A stretch of 64,000 nt of DNA from Clostridiales bacterium (GTDB lineage: Bacteria > Bacillota > Clostridia > Christensenellales > Borkfalkiaceae). The stretch covers positions 35,979-99,978 of the forward strand of contig SVHW01000005.1 in assembly GCA_015055655.1 (NCBI GenBank). The letters run 5' to 3'. The notes under the pieces are model-generated. The model saw only the letters and a list, made by a program, of their open reading frames with translations, was not told where the DNA came from and searched no databases. The translations under genes and the position numbers were made by a program. Position 1 is the stretch's first letter, and each line of letters starts with the position of its first letter. This document shows positions 8,544 to 16,142 of this stretch, piece by piece.

Positions 8544-8813
8544 GTGAAAGACGATTTGCAATTTGTGCGTTTGTTAGATTTATATTCCCCGTTGCTTACG
8601 AAAACGCAGCAAGAAATTACGCATTTGTATTTCAATTGCGATTTATCGCTTGGGGAGATAGCCGAACAAAAGGGCGTATCAAGACAAAGCGTATCCGATT
8701 GTTTGCAAAAGAGCCGTAAGCAATTACAAACGTTGGAAGCGAAACTGGGTTTTGCGAAAACGGTAGAAGAGATGCAATCGCAAATCAACGCGTTGCAGGG
8801 CGATAAGGCATAA
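8544..8813 (+). CDS. ylxM: YlxM-like putative SRP-associated DNA-binding protein (UPF0122)
   Basis: An 89-residue protein with a sigma-70 region 4-like helix-turn-helix: the core is LTKTQQEITHLYFNCDLSLG, then EIAEQKGVSRQSVSD. YlxM proteins are encoded next to ffh or ftsY in Firmicutes and stimulate or modulate the SRP GTPase in streptococci. It begins with GTG behind AGAAGGGGGG. It is directly upstream of ffh (15 nt gap), the usual context. Confidence 0.9.
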   Translation: MKDDLQFVRLLDLYSPLLTKTQQEITHLYFNCDLSLGEIAEQKGVSRQSVSDCLQKSRKQLQTLEAKLGFAKTVEEMQSQINALQGDKA

Positions 8814-8828
8814 TAAGGAGAAAACGAG

Positions 8829-10148
8829 ATGGCATTATTCGGTTCGTTGGCGGAAAGGCTCAATCATATTTTTTCCAAGCTCACCAAACGCGGAAAATTG
8901 ACGGAGCTGGAAATCCGCACGGCAATGCGCGAAGTGCGTATTGCGCTTTTAGAAGCGGACGTCAACTTAAAAGTAGCCAAACAATTCATTGCGGAAGTGT
9001 CCGAAAAAGCGGTGGGACAAGAGATACTCTCTTCGTTGAATCCTGCGCAACAAGTTATCAAAATCGTCAACGAAGAATTGATTGCGTTGATGGGCGCAAA
9101 GAACGCGAAATTAGAGGTATCTTCCAAACCGCCCACGGTGATAATGATGTGCGGTTTGCAAGGCGCAGGGAAAACGACGCTTTGCGGAAAGCTTGCGTTG
9201 CAATTGAAAAAGCAGGGTAAAAAACCGTTGTTGGTGGCAGGGGATATTTACCGTCCAGCAGCGATAACGCAGCTGCAAGTCGTTGGCAAAAACGCGCAAA
9301 CGGAAGTCTTTGAAAAGGGCACGCAAAACCCTGTAAAGACGGCGAAACAAGCGATAGAACACGCCCGTTCGATGGGATACGACACGATTATTCTCGATAC
9401 GGCAGGGCGCTTGCAGATAGACGAAACGCTGATGCAAGAGCTGGAAAATATTAAAAAAGAAATCGACGTTACGGAAACGCTGCTCGTCGTGGACGCAATG
9501 ACGGGGCAAGAAGCGGTGAACGTCGCGCAAACGTTTAACGAGCGTTTAGAGATAACGGGCGTTATCCTGACGAAACTGGACGGCGATACGCGTGGCGGTG
9601 CTTGTTTATCGATAAAAGCGGTGACGGGCAAACCGATTAAATTTATCGGCGTTGGAGAAAAGCTGGGCGATTTAGAACCCTTCTATCCCGATAGAATGGC
9701 TTCGCGTATTTTAGGTATGGGCGACGTATTATCGCTCATTGAAAAAGCGCAGCAAGCGATTACGGAAGAAGACGCGAAAAAGATGCAGCAAAAAATGCTG
9801 GGCAACACCTTTACGCTCACCGATTATTTAGAGCAGTTTGCAATGATGAAAAAGATGGGCGGCGCGCAAGCGATGTTGTCGATGCTCCCCGGTATGGGAC
9901 GGTTAAAAGTCAATGAAGGCGATGTGGACGAGAAACGTATCGAGCGCACGAAGGCGATTATTCTTTCTATGACCAAGCAAGAGCGTGACAACCCGTCGAT
10001 TATCGACAGCAAGAGAAAACGCCGTATTGCGGCTGGTTCCGGCACGAGCGTACAAGAGATAAATCAGCTGTTAAAGCAATACGAACAGACGAAAATGTTG
10101 ATGAAACAACTCAAGGGCAATAAAGGCAGAATGAAACTTCCCTTCTAA
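8829..10148 (+). CDS. ffh: Signal recognition particle protein Ffh (SRP54)
   Basis: GTPase that binds signal sequences and 4.5S/6S SRP RNA and delivers ribosomes to FtsY at the membrane. N-terminal helical bundle (1-90), G domain with GLQGAGKTT (109-117), DTAGRLQ and TKLDGDTRGG motifs, then the methionine-rich M domain with MLSMLPGM and the RNA-binding RIAAGSGTSVQEINQLL. Length 439 is standard. The receptor gene ftsY lies far away at 55844 in this window. Confidence 0.97.
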   Translation: MALFGSLAERLNHIFSKLTKRGKLTELEIRTAMREVRIALLEADVNLKVAKQFIAEVSEKAVGQEILSSLNPAQQVIKIVNEELIALMGAKNAKLEVSSKPPTVIMMCGLQGAGKTTLCGKLALQLKKQGKKPLLVAGDIYRPAAITQLQVVGKNAQTEVFEKGTQNPVKTAKQAIEHARSMGYDTIILDTAGRLQIDETLMQELENIKKEIDVTETLLVVDAMTGQEAVNVAQTFNERLEITGVILTKLDGDTRGGACLSIKAVTGKPIKFIGVGEKLGDLEPFYPDRMASRILGMGDVLSLIEKAQQAITEEDAKKMQQKMLGNTFTLTDYLEQFAMMKKMGGAQAMLSMLPGMGRLKVNEGDVDEKRIERTKAIILSMTKQERDNPSIIDSKRKRRIAAGSGTSVQEINQLLKQYEQTKMLMKQLKGNKGRMKLPF

Positions 10149-10283
10149 GCGGAGTGCCTTAGCCGTCGTACAGCGGAAACAAGCCCCACGAAAAGCAACC
10201 GCAGGTTGCGCTATAATGCCGATAGGCAAAAAACACGACGAAAAAAATAAAAAATTTTATATATACTTTGGAGGTATTTTATT
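10149..10283. repeat. ffh-rpsP intergenic region with GCAACC-GCA-GGTTGC hairpin
   Basis: 135 bp without a gene. A perfect hairpin at 10195-10209 (GCAACC, loop GCA, GGTTGC) has the same GCA-centred design as the GCAAAAC-GCA-GTTTTGC hairpin at 55727. It has no T run, so it is not a standard terminator. An AT-rich stretch (10243-10272) before the rpsP ribosome binding site may hold a promoter, but no clear -35/-10 pair was found. Confidence 0.5.
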
Positions 10284-10577
10284 ATGGTTAAAATGAGACT
10301 TTTGAGAATGGGCGACAAGAAGAACCCTATCTACCGTGTCGTAGTCGTAGACAGCAGAAAGGCTGCTACGGGCGAATATATCGAATGCGTTGGTCATTAC
10401 AGACCCACGTGCGACCCTGTAGAACTCACGATTGACGTAGAAGCTGCAAAAGCTTGGCTTGCAAAGGGCGTTCAACCCACGGAAACGGTAAAGAACCTTC
10501 TCGTGAAGACGGGCGCAATGGAAAAGAGCGAAAAGCTTAGCCCTTCTAAGACGAAGACGAAGAAATCGGATAAGTAA
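10284..10577 (+). CDS. rpsP: Small ribosomal subunit protein bS16
   Basis: Primary 30S assembly protein. The N-terminus MVKMRLLRMGDKKNPIYR and VVVDSRKAATGEYIE are the family signature; the length of 97 residues is slightly long because of a lysine-rich tail (SPSKTKTKKSDK). Strong TGGAGG site at good spacing. It heads the rpsP-khpA-rimM group. The usual trmD and rplS that follow in other Firmicutes are elsewhere in this window. Confidence 0.97.
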   Translation: MVKMRLLRMGDKKNPIYRVVVVDSRKAATGEYIECVGHYRPTCDPVELTIDVEAAKAWLAKGVQPTETVKNLLVKTGAMEKSEKLSPSKTKTKKSDK

Positions 10578-10700
10578 AATAACGCATATACGTCGCAATA
10601 CTTTGTCAGGCTTGCGTTTTGCCTCGCTTGCGTGCGTTTACGTACGCGCCCGACGGCAAAGCCGCGCCTTTCGCGTCTTGCTCGTATCCTCGTTATTTTC
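10578..10700. repeat. R1 nested-hairpin repeat, copy B
   Basis: A single copy directly behind rpsP. It shares TATACGTCGCAATAC near its start and GTCTTGCTCGTATC near its end with copy A. In between, an outer stem TTTGCC (10618-10623) with GGCAAA (10655-10660) encloses an inner stem GCGTGC/GTACGC (10630-10647). The stem sequences differ from copies A and C but the pairing is kept. Confidence 0.8.
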
Positions 10701-10822
10701 CTGCGGAAAGTTTCCGCGTGGCGGCTTGTCACGTCCAATCTTTTTATCTTGCGTTAACGCATCGGCGCAAAGGACGTAAGATAGAAAGAAGAAAGATTTT
10801 CAGTCGAAAGGAGAGAAAAACT

Positions 10823-11086
10823 ATGCTTGATTTAATCAAATACGTTGTCAATCAATTTGCCGAAGACAAGGAAAACGTAGAATTCAAAGTACAGGAAAAA
10901 GACCGCGTTATCGAAGTAACGGTGGTGCTTTCCCCTTCGGATATGGGCAAAGTAATTGGCAAGCAAGGTAAAATTGCAAAAGCGCTCCGTACGTTAGTGC
11001 AAGCGGCAACGCCTGCAAGCAGCAAGAGATACGTCGTAGAAATTCGTGAAAGAAGCGAAGTGGCGACGGAAGACGACGCGGAATAA
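10823..11086 (+). CDS. khpA: KH-domain RNA-binding protein KhpA
   Basis: An 87-residue single KH-domain protein (YlqC family) with the RNA-binding GxxG loop in VIGKQGKIAKAL. In other Firmicutes KhpA pairs with KhpB/Jag and affects cell division and RNA turnover. The frame is open up to 10619, but the ATG at 10823 follows AAAGGAGAG and gives the normal family length; the upstream part is repeat DNA. The acidic tail ends EVATEDDAE. Between rpsP and rimM, the conserved position. Confidence 0.93.
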   Translation: MLDLIKYVVNQFAEDKENVEFKVQEKDRVIEVTVVLSPSDMGKVIGKQGKIAKALRTLVQAATPASSKRYVVEIRERSEVATEDDAE

Positions 11087-11104
11087 GTTTGTAAAACCGA
11101 ATAA

Positions 11105-11136
11105 AAAGGCTTTCTTATCAGCGGAAGCCTTTTTTT
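11105..11136 (+). terminator. Terminator or attenuator between khpA and rimM
   Basis: AAAGGCTT (11105-11112) pairs with AAGCCTTT (11125-11132) and is followed by a T run. rimM starts 33 nt later, so it either ends the rpsP-khpA message or lets part of it through. Confidence 0.8.
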
Positions 11137-11168
11137 GCCTTATAACAAAAGCGTTTGGAGAGAAATAA

Positions 11169-11669
11169 ATGGAGAGATTGATAATAGCTGAAATTTTAAA
11201 ACCGCAAGGGATTCGGGGGGAGTTGAAATTAAAGACGTTCACCGATTATCCCGAAGACGTAAAAACGTTTAAAACGTTATATATCGACGGTGTAGCGTAT
11301 AAAATTTTATCTTTCCGCGTAGGGGCGGACGGGTTTGCTTACGTAGGGCTTCGCGGTATTCCCGATAGAAACGCAGCGGAATTATTTCGTGGAAAAACGG
11401 TGGAAGGGGATAGAGAAGACGCGCCTGTTTTGGAAGAAGGACAATATTATATCGTCGATATTATCGGGCTTTCCTGCGAAACGGAAGGTGGAGAATTTTT
11501 AGGCACGGTAAAAGACGTAACCAATCTTTCTTCGGATATTTACACCATAGAAAAAGCAGGGAAAAGCGTACTCTTCCCTGCCGTAAAAGGCGTCGTTAAA
11601 AAAGTAGATTTAATCAACAAAAAATTGATTGTCGATAAAAAGATTTTCGACGAAATCGCCGTTTATTGA
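11169..11669 (+). CDS. rimM: Ribosome maturation factor RimM
   Basis: Needed for 16S processing and assembly of the 30S head. N-terminal RimM beta-barrel starts with IIAEILKPQGIRGELKLKTF; the C-terminal PRC-barrel begins near QYYIVDIIGL and contains FPAVKGVVKKVDL. Length 166 is standard. GGAGAGAAATA precedes the ATG. Its last 7 bases overlap the convergent end of thiT. The usual neighbour trmD is absent here and found at 56815. Confidence 0.95.
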   Translation: MERLIIAEILKPQGIRGELKLKTFTDYPEDVKTFKTLYIDGVAYKILSFRVGADGFAYVGLRGIPDRNAAELFRGKTVEGDREDAPVLEEGQYYIVDIIGLSCETEGGEFLGTVKDVTNLSSDIYTIEKAGKSVLFPAVKGVVKKVDLINKKLIVDKKIFDEIAVY

Positions 11670-12820
11670 GTTTCTTTTTCCGTTTTTCTTTTCGGTTTGC
11701 GAAGGTGAGAAACCGCGGCGAGGAAGGATTTGGAAGAAAGTACGAGTGCGCCTGCCACGATAACCAATGCAACGTCGATAAAGACATAGGAATTATACAC
11801 CAAGCTGTATGCCCAAACGTTTTCTCCGCTTGCGTATGCTTCAAAGGCGAATACACCCGAAAGCACGTGGCAGATAAAGCGCATAAGCCCTGCAATGATA
11901 GCGCCTATGGCAAAGCGGATTTGCGGAAGCTTTTTCAAGAATTTGGCTTCACCAAAGAGTCCTGCAAGCCCGATAGCGGAAAATGCGACGGGGTAGTCGA
12001 GCAAGAACTGTGCAGGGTGGATAATCCAAGGGTCTTGTACGGCTTGTAACGCGCCGTAAACGAAGCCTACGAATACGCCTTTTTTTGTGCCGAACAGGTA
12101 GGCATATAACATCAAGGGCAGGGTGGAAACAAGCGTTACCGAACCGCCTTGGGGCATATCCCAAAGCTTGATGTAGGATAATGCGAAGCTCATTGCTATT
12201 AAAATTCCTGCGTATGCAAGCGATTGCGCGTTAAAAGATAAATGAGATTTATCGAAAAAGGTAAGCCCGATAATGATTGCAATAGCAAGGACGCTACCAA
12301 CGTAGAGGGCGATTTGTTTGACGGTAGCCGTATCGGAATTATAATACCCGTCGTTGGCAATTTTTTTGGCGTAATATACGGCGATACATACAAGAGCAGC
12401 GATAAGCGCGATTGCGCAAATCGCACAGCCGAGCGTTGCACACCATTTCTTATGCTTTACAGCAAATTTTACCACAAGCGCGTAGGCAACGAGTGATAAA
12501 AGTGAGAGAAAAGCGAACGCAAGCAAGGGGATAAGTACGAAACGAACAAGCAAGTCTTTATCCAGCCAATTCTCTTCGGCATAGGCATCGCTGTAATGGT
12601 TGGCAATATCAAGCGCAAAAAAGACAATAGCCAAGACGAGCAAATATACAAAAGTACCGAAGAACGCATACTTAGCGTATTTTGCAAAAACATTGCGTTT
12701 GGCAAAGAACAGCGCAATCCCCACGATAAGCAGGGCGGCGATAATGCCTACGGTCAGCCATTTGGCAATCGGTTCGAATACGTCGATAGCCGTTGCCGAC
12801 ATTAAGGAATAGAGAAACAT
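11663..12820 (-). CDS. thiT: ECF-type thiamine transporter substrate-binding protein ThiT with N-terminal membrane extension
   Basis: Integral membrane S component that binds thiamine for an energy-coupling-factor ABC importer. The C-terminal half (from about residue 195) matches ThiT: SFALSYIKLWDMPQGGSVTL, then LPLMLYAYLFGTKKG and GALQAVQDPWIIHPAQFLLDY. The first 190 residues add several extra hydrophobic helices not present in the usual 190-residue ThiT. The ATG at 12820 is chosen because AAGGAG stands just upstream on this strand. Control by the TPP riboswitch and terminator upstream agrees with thiamine uptake. Its end overlaps rimM tail to tail by 7 bp. The ECF energising genes are not in the window. 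Confidence 0.9.
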   Translation of the reverse strand: MFLYSLMSATAIDVFEPIAKWLTVGIIAALLIVGIALFFAKRNVFAKYAKYAFFGTFVYLLVLAIVFFALDIANHYSDAYAEENWLDKDLLVRFVLIPLLAFAFLSLLSLVAYALVVKFAVKHKKWCATLGCAICAIALIAALVCIAVYYAKKIANDGYYNSDTATVKQIALYVGSVLAIAIIIGLTFFDKSHLSFNAQSLAYAGILIAMSFALSYIKLWDMPQGGSVTLVSTLPLMLYAYLFGTKKGVFVGFVYGALQAVQDPWIIHPAQFLLDYPVAFSAIGLAGLFGEAKFLKKLPQIRFAIGAIIAGLMRFICHVLSGVFAFEAYASGENVWAYSLVYNSYVFIDVALVIVAGALVLSSKSFLAAVSHLRKPKRKTEKETQ

Positions 12821-12852
12821 AAAATAACACTCCTTTTCCGTCGTAATCCAAG

Positions 12853-12883
12853 AAAAAAAACGCCAACCAAAAAAAGGTGGGCG
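12853..12883 (-). terminator. Riboswitch-controlled terminator upstream of thiT
   Basis: On the minus strand CGCCCACC and GGTTGGCG form a stem (one mismatch) with a T-rich loop, followed by eight Ts. It lies between the TPP aptamer and the thiT ribosome binding site, the expected expression platform. Confidence 0.75.
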
Positions 12884-12929
12884 CATAACTTTTTCGTTTG
12901 CGTAACGCAAAAAAACGATACGGAAAAAC

Positions 12930-13010
12930 GGATATCAATCTCTCGCTCAAGTATTACCTTGCCGATTCCAATGGTATAATCTCAGCCTTTTTCAAAGCAC
13001 CCACGACGGA
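12930..13010 (-). ncRNA. TPP riboswitch (THI element) of thiT
   Basis: Minus-strand sequence has GGGTGCT, then the invariant GGCTGAGAT (around 12978-12987) and a downstream AGGTAATACTTGAGCGAGAGA that matches the pyrophosphate-binding half (consensus GGATAATGCCAGCGTAGGGA) imperfectly. Position between a consensus promoter and a terminator before a thiamine transporter supports it. The ACCC after CTGAGA is not conserved. Confidence 0.85.
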
Positions 13011-13030
13011 TAATTAAATTTTGTATTTTT

Positions 13031-13059
13031 ATTATAGTACACGTACGCGGCAAAGTCAA
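13031..13059 (-). promoter_or_regulatory. Promoter of the thiT riboswitch transcript
   Basis: On the minus strand TTGACT (13059-13054), 17 bp, TATAAT (13036-13031). Transcription would begin just before the TPP aptamer. Confidence 0.85.
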
Positions 13060-13087
13060 CCGTTTGTCGCAAAAAAAGGAGAAAAAA

Positions 13088-13672
13088 ATGCGCCACGATT
13101 TTTATGCATATTTAGATAGGATGAAATACATCAAGCGTTGGCAACTGATGCGCTCGGAACGGGAGGAGAACATTATGGAGCACTCTCACAGCGTTACGTT
13201 GCTTTCGCACGCTTTGGCGGTGATACACAACGAAGTGTACGGCGGCAACGCGGATATTTTAAAGACGGTGTTGTACGCGGCATACCACGAAACGAGCGAG
13301 GTTATGACGGGGGATTTACCCACGCCAATCAAATATTATAATCGTAGCATCCACGGCGCGTATAAAGATTTGGAAAAAGCCGCTTGCGAGAAGATGACGG
13401 AGATGCTGCCGCAAGAGATGAAAGCGGAGATAGCCCCTTACGTTTTGGCAGACGAAGACAGCGTGGAATACAAGCTTGTGAAAGCGGCAGATAGGCTGTC
13501 TGCGTATATAAAGTGCTTGGAAGAACTCCGTTCGGGAAATACCGAATTTTCCAAGGCAAAGAAGAGTATAGAGGCGGATTTGCACGCGAGAAAGATGCCG
13601 GAAGTGGAATACTTTTTTAAACATTTTATTCCTTCGTTTTCTTTAACGTTAGACGAGTTGGAAGGATTTTAA
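13088..13672 (+). CDS. yfbR: YfbR-like HD-domain 5'-deoxynucleotidase
   Basis: Predicted to remove phosphate from deoxyribonucleoside 5'-monophosphates. It aligns well with the E. coli YfbR pattern: KRWQLMR near residue 16 (the substrate-selecting Arg-Trp), EHSHSV (His32), HETSEVMTGDLPTP (67-80) and KAADRLSAY (Asp135). The metal-binding HD pair is here H67-E68, so the Asp is replaced by Glu. Predicted length is 194 residues from the ATG at 13088, which follows AAAGGAGA; an upstream in-frame start at 13064 lies before the ribosome binding site. It is divergent from thiT. Confidence 0.85.
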   Translation: MRHDFYAYLDRMKYIKRWQLMRSEREENIMEHSHSVTLLSHALAVIHNEVYGGNADILKTVLYAAYHETSEVMTGDLPTPIKYYNRSIHGAYKDLEKAACEKMTEMLPQEMKAEIAPYVLADEDSVEYKLVKAADRLSAYIKCLEELRSGNTEFSKAKKSIEADLHARKMPEVEYFFKHFIPSFSLTLDELEGF

Positions 13673-13728
13673 TATCTACTTTCACGTACTTTTCAACAAA
13701 CGATAAATGATTCGTCTAATTGACGGAG

Positions 13729-13734
13729 TATAAT
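13729..13734 (+). promoter_or_regulatory. Possible -10 box of the protease gene
   Basis: A perfect TATAAT stands 55 bp before the chosen start, but no -35 hexamer lies at 16-18 bp. It may need an activator or another sigma factor. Confidence 0.35.
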
Positions 13735-13788
13735 ACGAAGGACAAATGGAAAAACTATCGCGTGAAGCGTCCATATTTTGAGGTGAGT

Positions 13789-15252
13789 ATGAAAAAAATA
13801 ATAAAGAAATTCGCCATAGCCGCGTTATTGCTTACAACGAGTATATCAACGGTATTTTTTTCCGCGTGCCAAAACGAGGAAAAAGAAGTCGTCAACGCAT
13901 ACGAGATAGCGGTGCAAAACGGCTTTGTCGGCACGGAACAGGAATGGCTTGCCAGCTTGAAGGGCAACAACGGCGCAGACGGCGAAGATATAACGATAGA
14001 AGATATTTACGAAGCGTCAGGGTTTGACGGCACGTTGGAAGAATTTATCGCGTATTATATGAACGAACAAAAATTCCCCGTGCAAGAGGACAACGATACG
14101 GAAACGATAGCAAAAAACACGTCTTCCGTCGTCAGTATTTGCGCGGGATTTCAAAAGACCACGCTTGTAAGAGACCGTTGGGGGAGAGCGACTACCAAGA
14201 CGCAGGTAAGCGGTGCGGAAGGCAGCGGCGTTATCTATAAAATGGAAAGCAACGGCGAGTACGTGGACGCGTACGTCGTCACCAATTACCACGTGATATA
14301 CGGCGGCAATAATTATACGGACAACGTCAACGGAATATCGACGGACGTTTACGTATATTTATACGGCGCGCGCGAGATGTTTAACAACGGCGACGTAGAC
14401 GGCGACGGGTATTTAGACGACGGCGCGACGATGAAAGACGAAGGCGACGGCATCAAGGCGACGTTTGTCGGTGGCGCGATGGATTACGATATTGCCATCT
14501 TAAAGATATCGGACAATAAATATCTGCCAAACAGCATAGCAACGGAAGCCAAATTCGGCAATTCCGTAGACGTACGGCTTGGGGAGAAAGTATTTGCCAT
14601 CGGCAACGCCAACGGACACGGTATTGCGGTGACAAGCGGCGCAATCTCCGTGGATTCGGAATATATCGAGATGAAATCGACGGACGGACAAAGGGCGGTA
14701 TCGTATCGCGTAATGCGTACGGACGCAGCGATAAACCACGGCAATTCGGGCGGAGCATTGTTCAATACCAAAGGGGAATTGATAGGGATAACCAACGCCA
14801 AGAATATTGAAGACGAAACGGATAATATGGGGTATGCGTTGCCTATTTCGCAGGTAGAGTGCGTTTTGAATAATATTATGGCAAACGCCAAAGCAGGCGT
14901 TCCCGGATACGTTTCTCGCGCTTGGCTGGGGGTAGAAACCTATCTGCAATCGTCGGTGGCGTCGTTTGTAGACGGGCATTTGCGAACTCAGGAAACTTTC
15001 TTCGTCAGCAAAGATTTGACGGGTAGCCAAGCAGGCGCAGCCGCCGGCAAATTTCAGGCGCAGGACGTTTTTAAAGCGGTGAAGATAGGCGACGGGGCGT
15101 GGACGTATTTCGAGCGCCGTTATCAGCTTAGCGACGTGTTATTGAACGTGCGCAAAGGGGACGTAGTGACGTTTAAGGTATTGCGTAATAACGTGGAAAC
15201 GGACGTGGTTGTGCCCTTTGATAAAGACGAATATTTTATACGCTACGCATAA
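13789..15252 (+). CDS. Lipoprotein HtrA/DegP-like trypsin-family serine protease
   Basis: 487 residues. The N-terminus has lysines, a hydrophobic stretch and a lipobox ending FFSAC, so it should be a membrane-anchored surface lipoprotein. An AYEIAVQNGFVGTEQEWLAS segment follows, a motif common in clostridial surface proteins. The protease domain has His168 (NYHVIYGG), Asp234 (MDYDIAIL) and Ser320 (NHGNSGGALF). A calcium-type loop DVDGDGYLDDG is inserted between His and Asp. The C-terminal 120 residues look like a divergent PDZ region. The upstream ATG/TTG alternatives at 13720 lack a binding site; GAGGTGAG precedes the chosen ATG. Substrates are unknown. Confidence 0.85.
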   Translation: MKKIIKKFAIAALLLTTSISTVFFSACQNEEKEVVNAYEIAVQNGFVGTEQEWLASLKGNNGADGEDITIEDIYEASGFDGTLEEFIAYYMNEQKFPVQEDNDTETIAKNTSSVVSICAGFQKTTLVRDRWGRATTKTQVSGAEGSGVIYKMESNGEYVDAYVVTNYHVIYGGNNYTDNVNGISTDVYVYLYGAREMFNNGDVDGDGYLDDGATMKDEGDGIKATFVGGAMDYDIAILKISDNKYLPNSIATEAKFGNSVDVRLGEKVFAIGNANGHGIAVTSGAISVDSEYIEMKSTDGQRAVSYRVMRTDAAINHGNSGGALFNTKGELIGITNAKNIEDETDNMGYALPISQVECVLNNIMANAKAGVPGYVSRAWLGVETYLQSSVASFVDGHLRTQETFFVSKDLTGSQAGAAAGKFQAQDVFKAVKIGDGAWTYFERRYQLSDVLLNVRKGDVVTFKVLRNNVETDVVVPFDKDEYFIRYA

Positions 15253-15272
15253 GCGGTAGCTATAGAAACGAT

Positions 15273-15310
15273 AAAAAGCGTGTTACGGGAAAACGGATAA
15301 CACGCTTTTT
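15273..15310 (+). terminator. Intrinsic terminator after the protease gene
   Basis: AAAAAGCGTGTTA and TAACACGCTTTTT are perfect 13-bp arms ending in a T run. Confidence 0.93.
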
Positions 15311-15326
15311 CTTTGCTTTCTTCCAC

Positions 15327-15355
15327 TTGACAAACGGACGAGGGTGTAGTATACT
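15327..15355 (+). promoter_or_regulatory. Promoter of the FtsK-like gene and mutY
   Basis: TTGACA, 17 bp, TATACT. The region reads TTGACAAACGGA ... TATACTGATA, closely resembling the cardiolipin synthase promoter at 32648. Confidence 0.85.
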
Positions 15356-15386
15356 GATAGTAAGCATTTATCAAAGGAGAAAAGTT

Positions 15387-16127
15387 ATGCGTTCGGAAGA
15401 TTTTATCACGTCGCTCACGTCGCTTTGCGAAACGGCGGAGGGGTTAGAAAAGGTGCGTCTTGGCGTGCCTATCGGCAAAGACGCGGCGGATACGTTGGTG
15501 TTTGCGCAAAAGCAAGAAACGCCGTTTATGTTTCGTCATACGTGTGTGACGGGGGCGCAACGCACCGCGTTTATCAAACGAACGATTTGTACGCTGTCCT
15601 GTCTGTATCAAAAAGAAGAAGCCAATTTCCTTATTCTTTCTCCGCGTACGGAGTATAGCGAACTGCTTCGTCTGTTACACGCGGATATCACCGTGCCGTT
15701 CGTACGGGATAAAGCAGACGTGGAAGCGTGCTTGGCTTGCGTGAAAGAAATCGTTGCGATACACGACAGAGAAAAAGGTTGCCCCCGTTTGATACTCGTG
15801 TTAGACGGTTTGGAAGAGATAGACGGCTGCAATCAAAACGGGGATTTGGAAGAATATCGCGCGTTTTTCGATGCGGTGATACGACGCAAGAACGTTGAAA
15901 TTATCAGCGGCGTAGCGTTGATGAAGAGTATATTCAGCGGTTATCCGGGCGCGTTCGTCGGGGTAGGGAATTGCCTTGCGACGACGACGGAAGAAGGGAA
16001 AGCAGACGTGACGTACGTAGGGGAAGATTCGTCTTTATCGATGCCCACGCCCATACGTTTTCCCTGCCAACCCTCGTTTACGGAAACGGTTATCTTTCTC
16101 AACGCCTTACCGCAACAAAAAGTGTAA
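15387..16127 (+). CDS. FtsK/SpoIIIE-like protein with degenerate nucleotide-binding site
   Basis: 246 residues; no firm family assignment. The order of segments resembles the FtsK motor domain: LGVPIGKDAADTLVF (26-39) for the IGKDI..G.PVV entry, FRHTCVTGAQRTAFIKRTI (49-67) where FtsK has a Walker A in HLLIAGTTGSGKSVFIN, FLILSPR (81-87), VPFVRDKADVEACLACV (103-119) for the VVTD..KA..AL region, and RLILVLDGLEEI (134-145) for Walker B. The Walker A lysine and glycines are lost, so ATP hydrolysis is doubtful. It lies 15 nt upstream of mutY and shares its promoter. This remote relationship is an inference from motif order. Confidence 0.5.
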   Translation: MRSEDFITSLTSLCETAEGLEKVRLGVPIGKDAADTLVFAQKQETPFMFRHTCVTGAQRTAFIKRTICTLSCLYQKEEANFLILSPRTEYSELLRLLHADITVPFVRDKADVEACLACVKEIVAIHDREKGCPRLILVLDGLEEIDGCNQNGDLEEYRAFFDAVIRRKNVEIISGVALMKSIFSGYPGAFVGVGNCLATTTEEGKADVTYVGEDSSLSMPTPIRFPCQPSFTETVIFLNALPQQKV

Positions 16128-16142
16128 TTTTTCGCAGTACGT

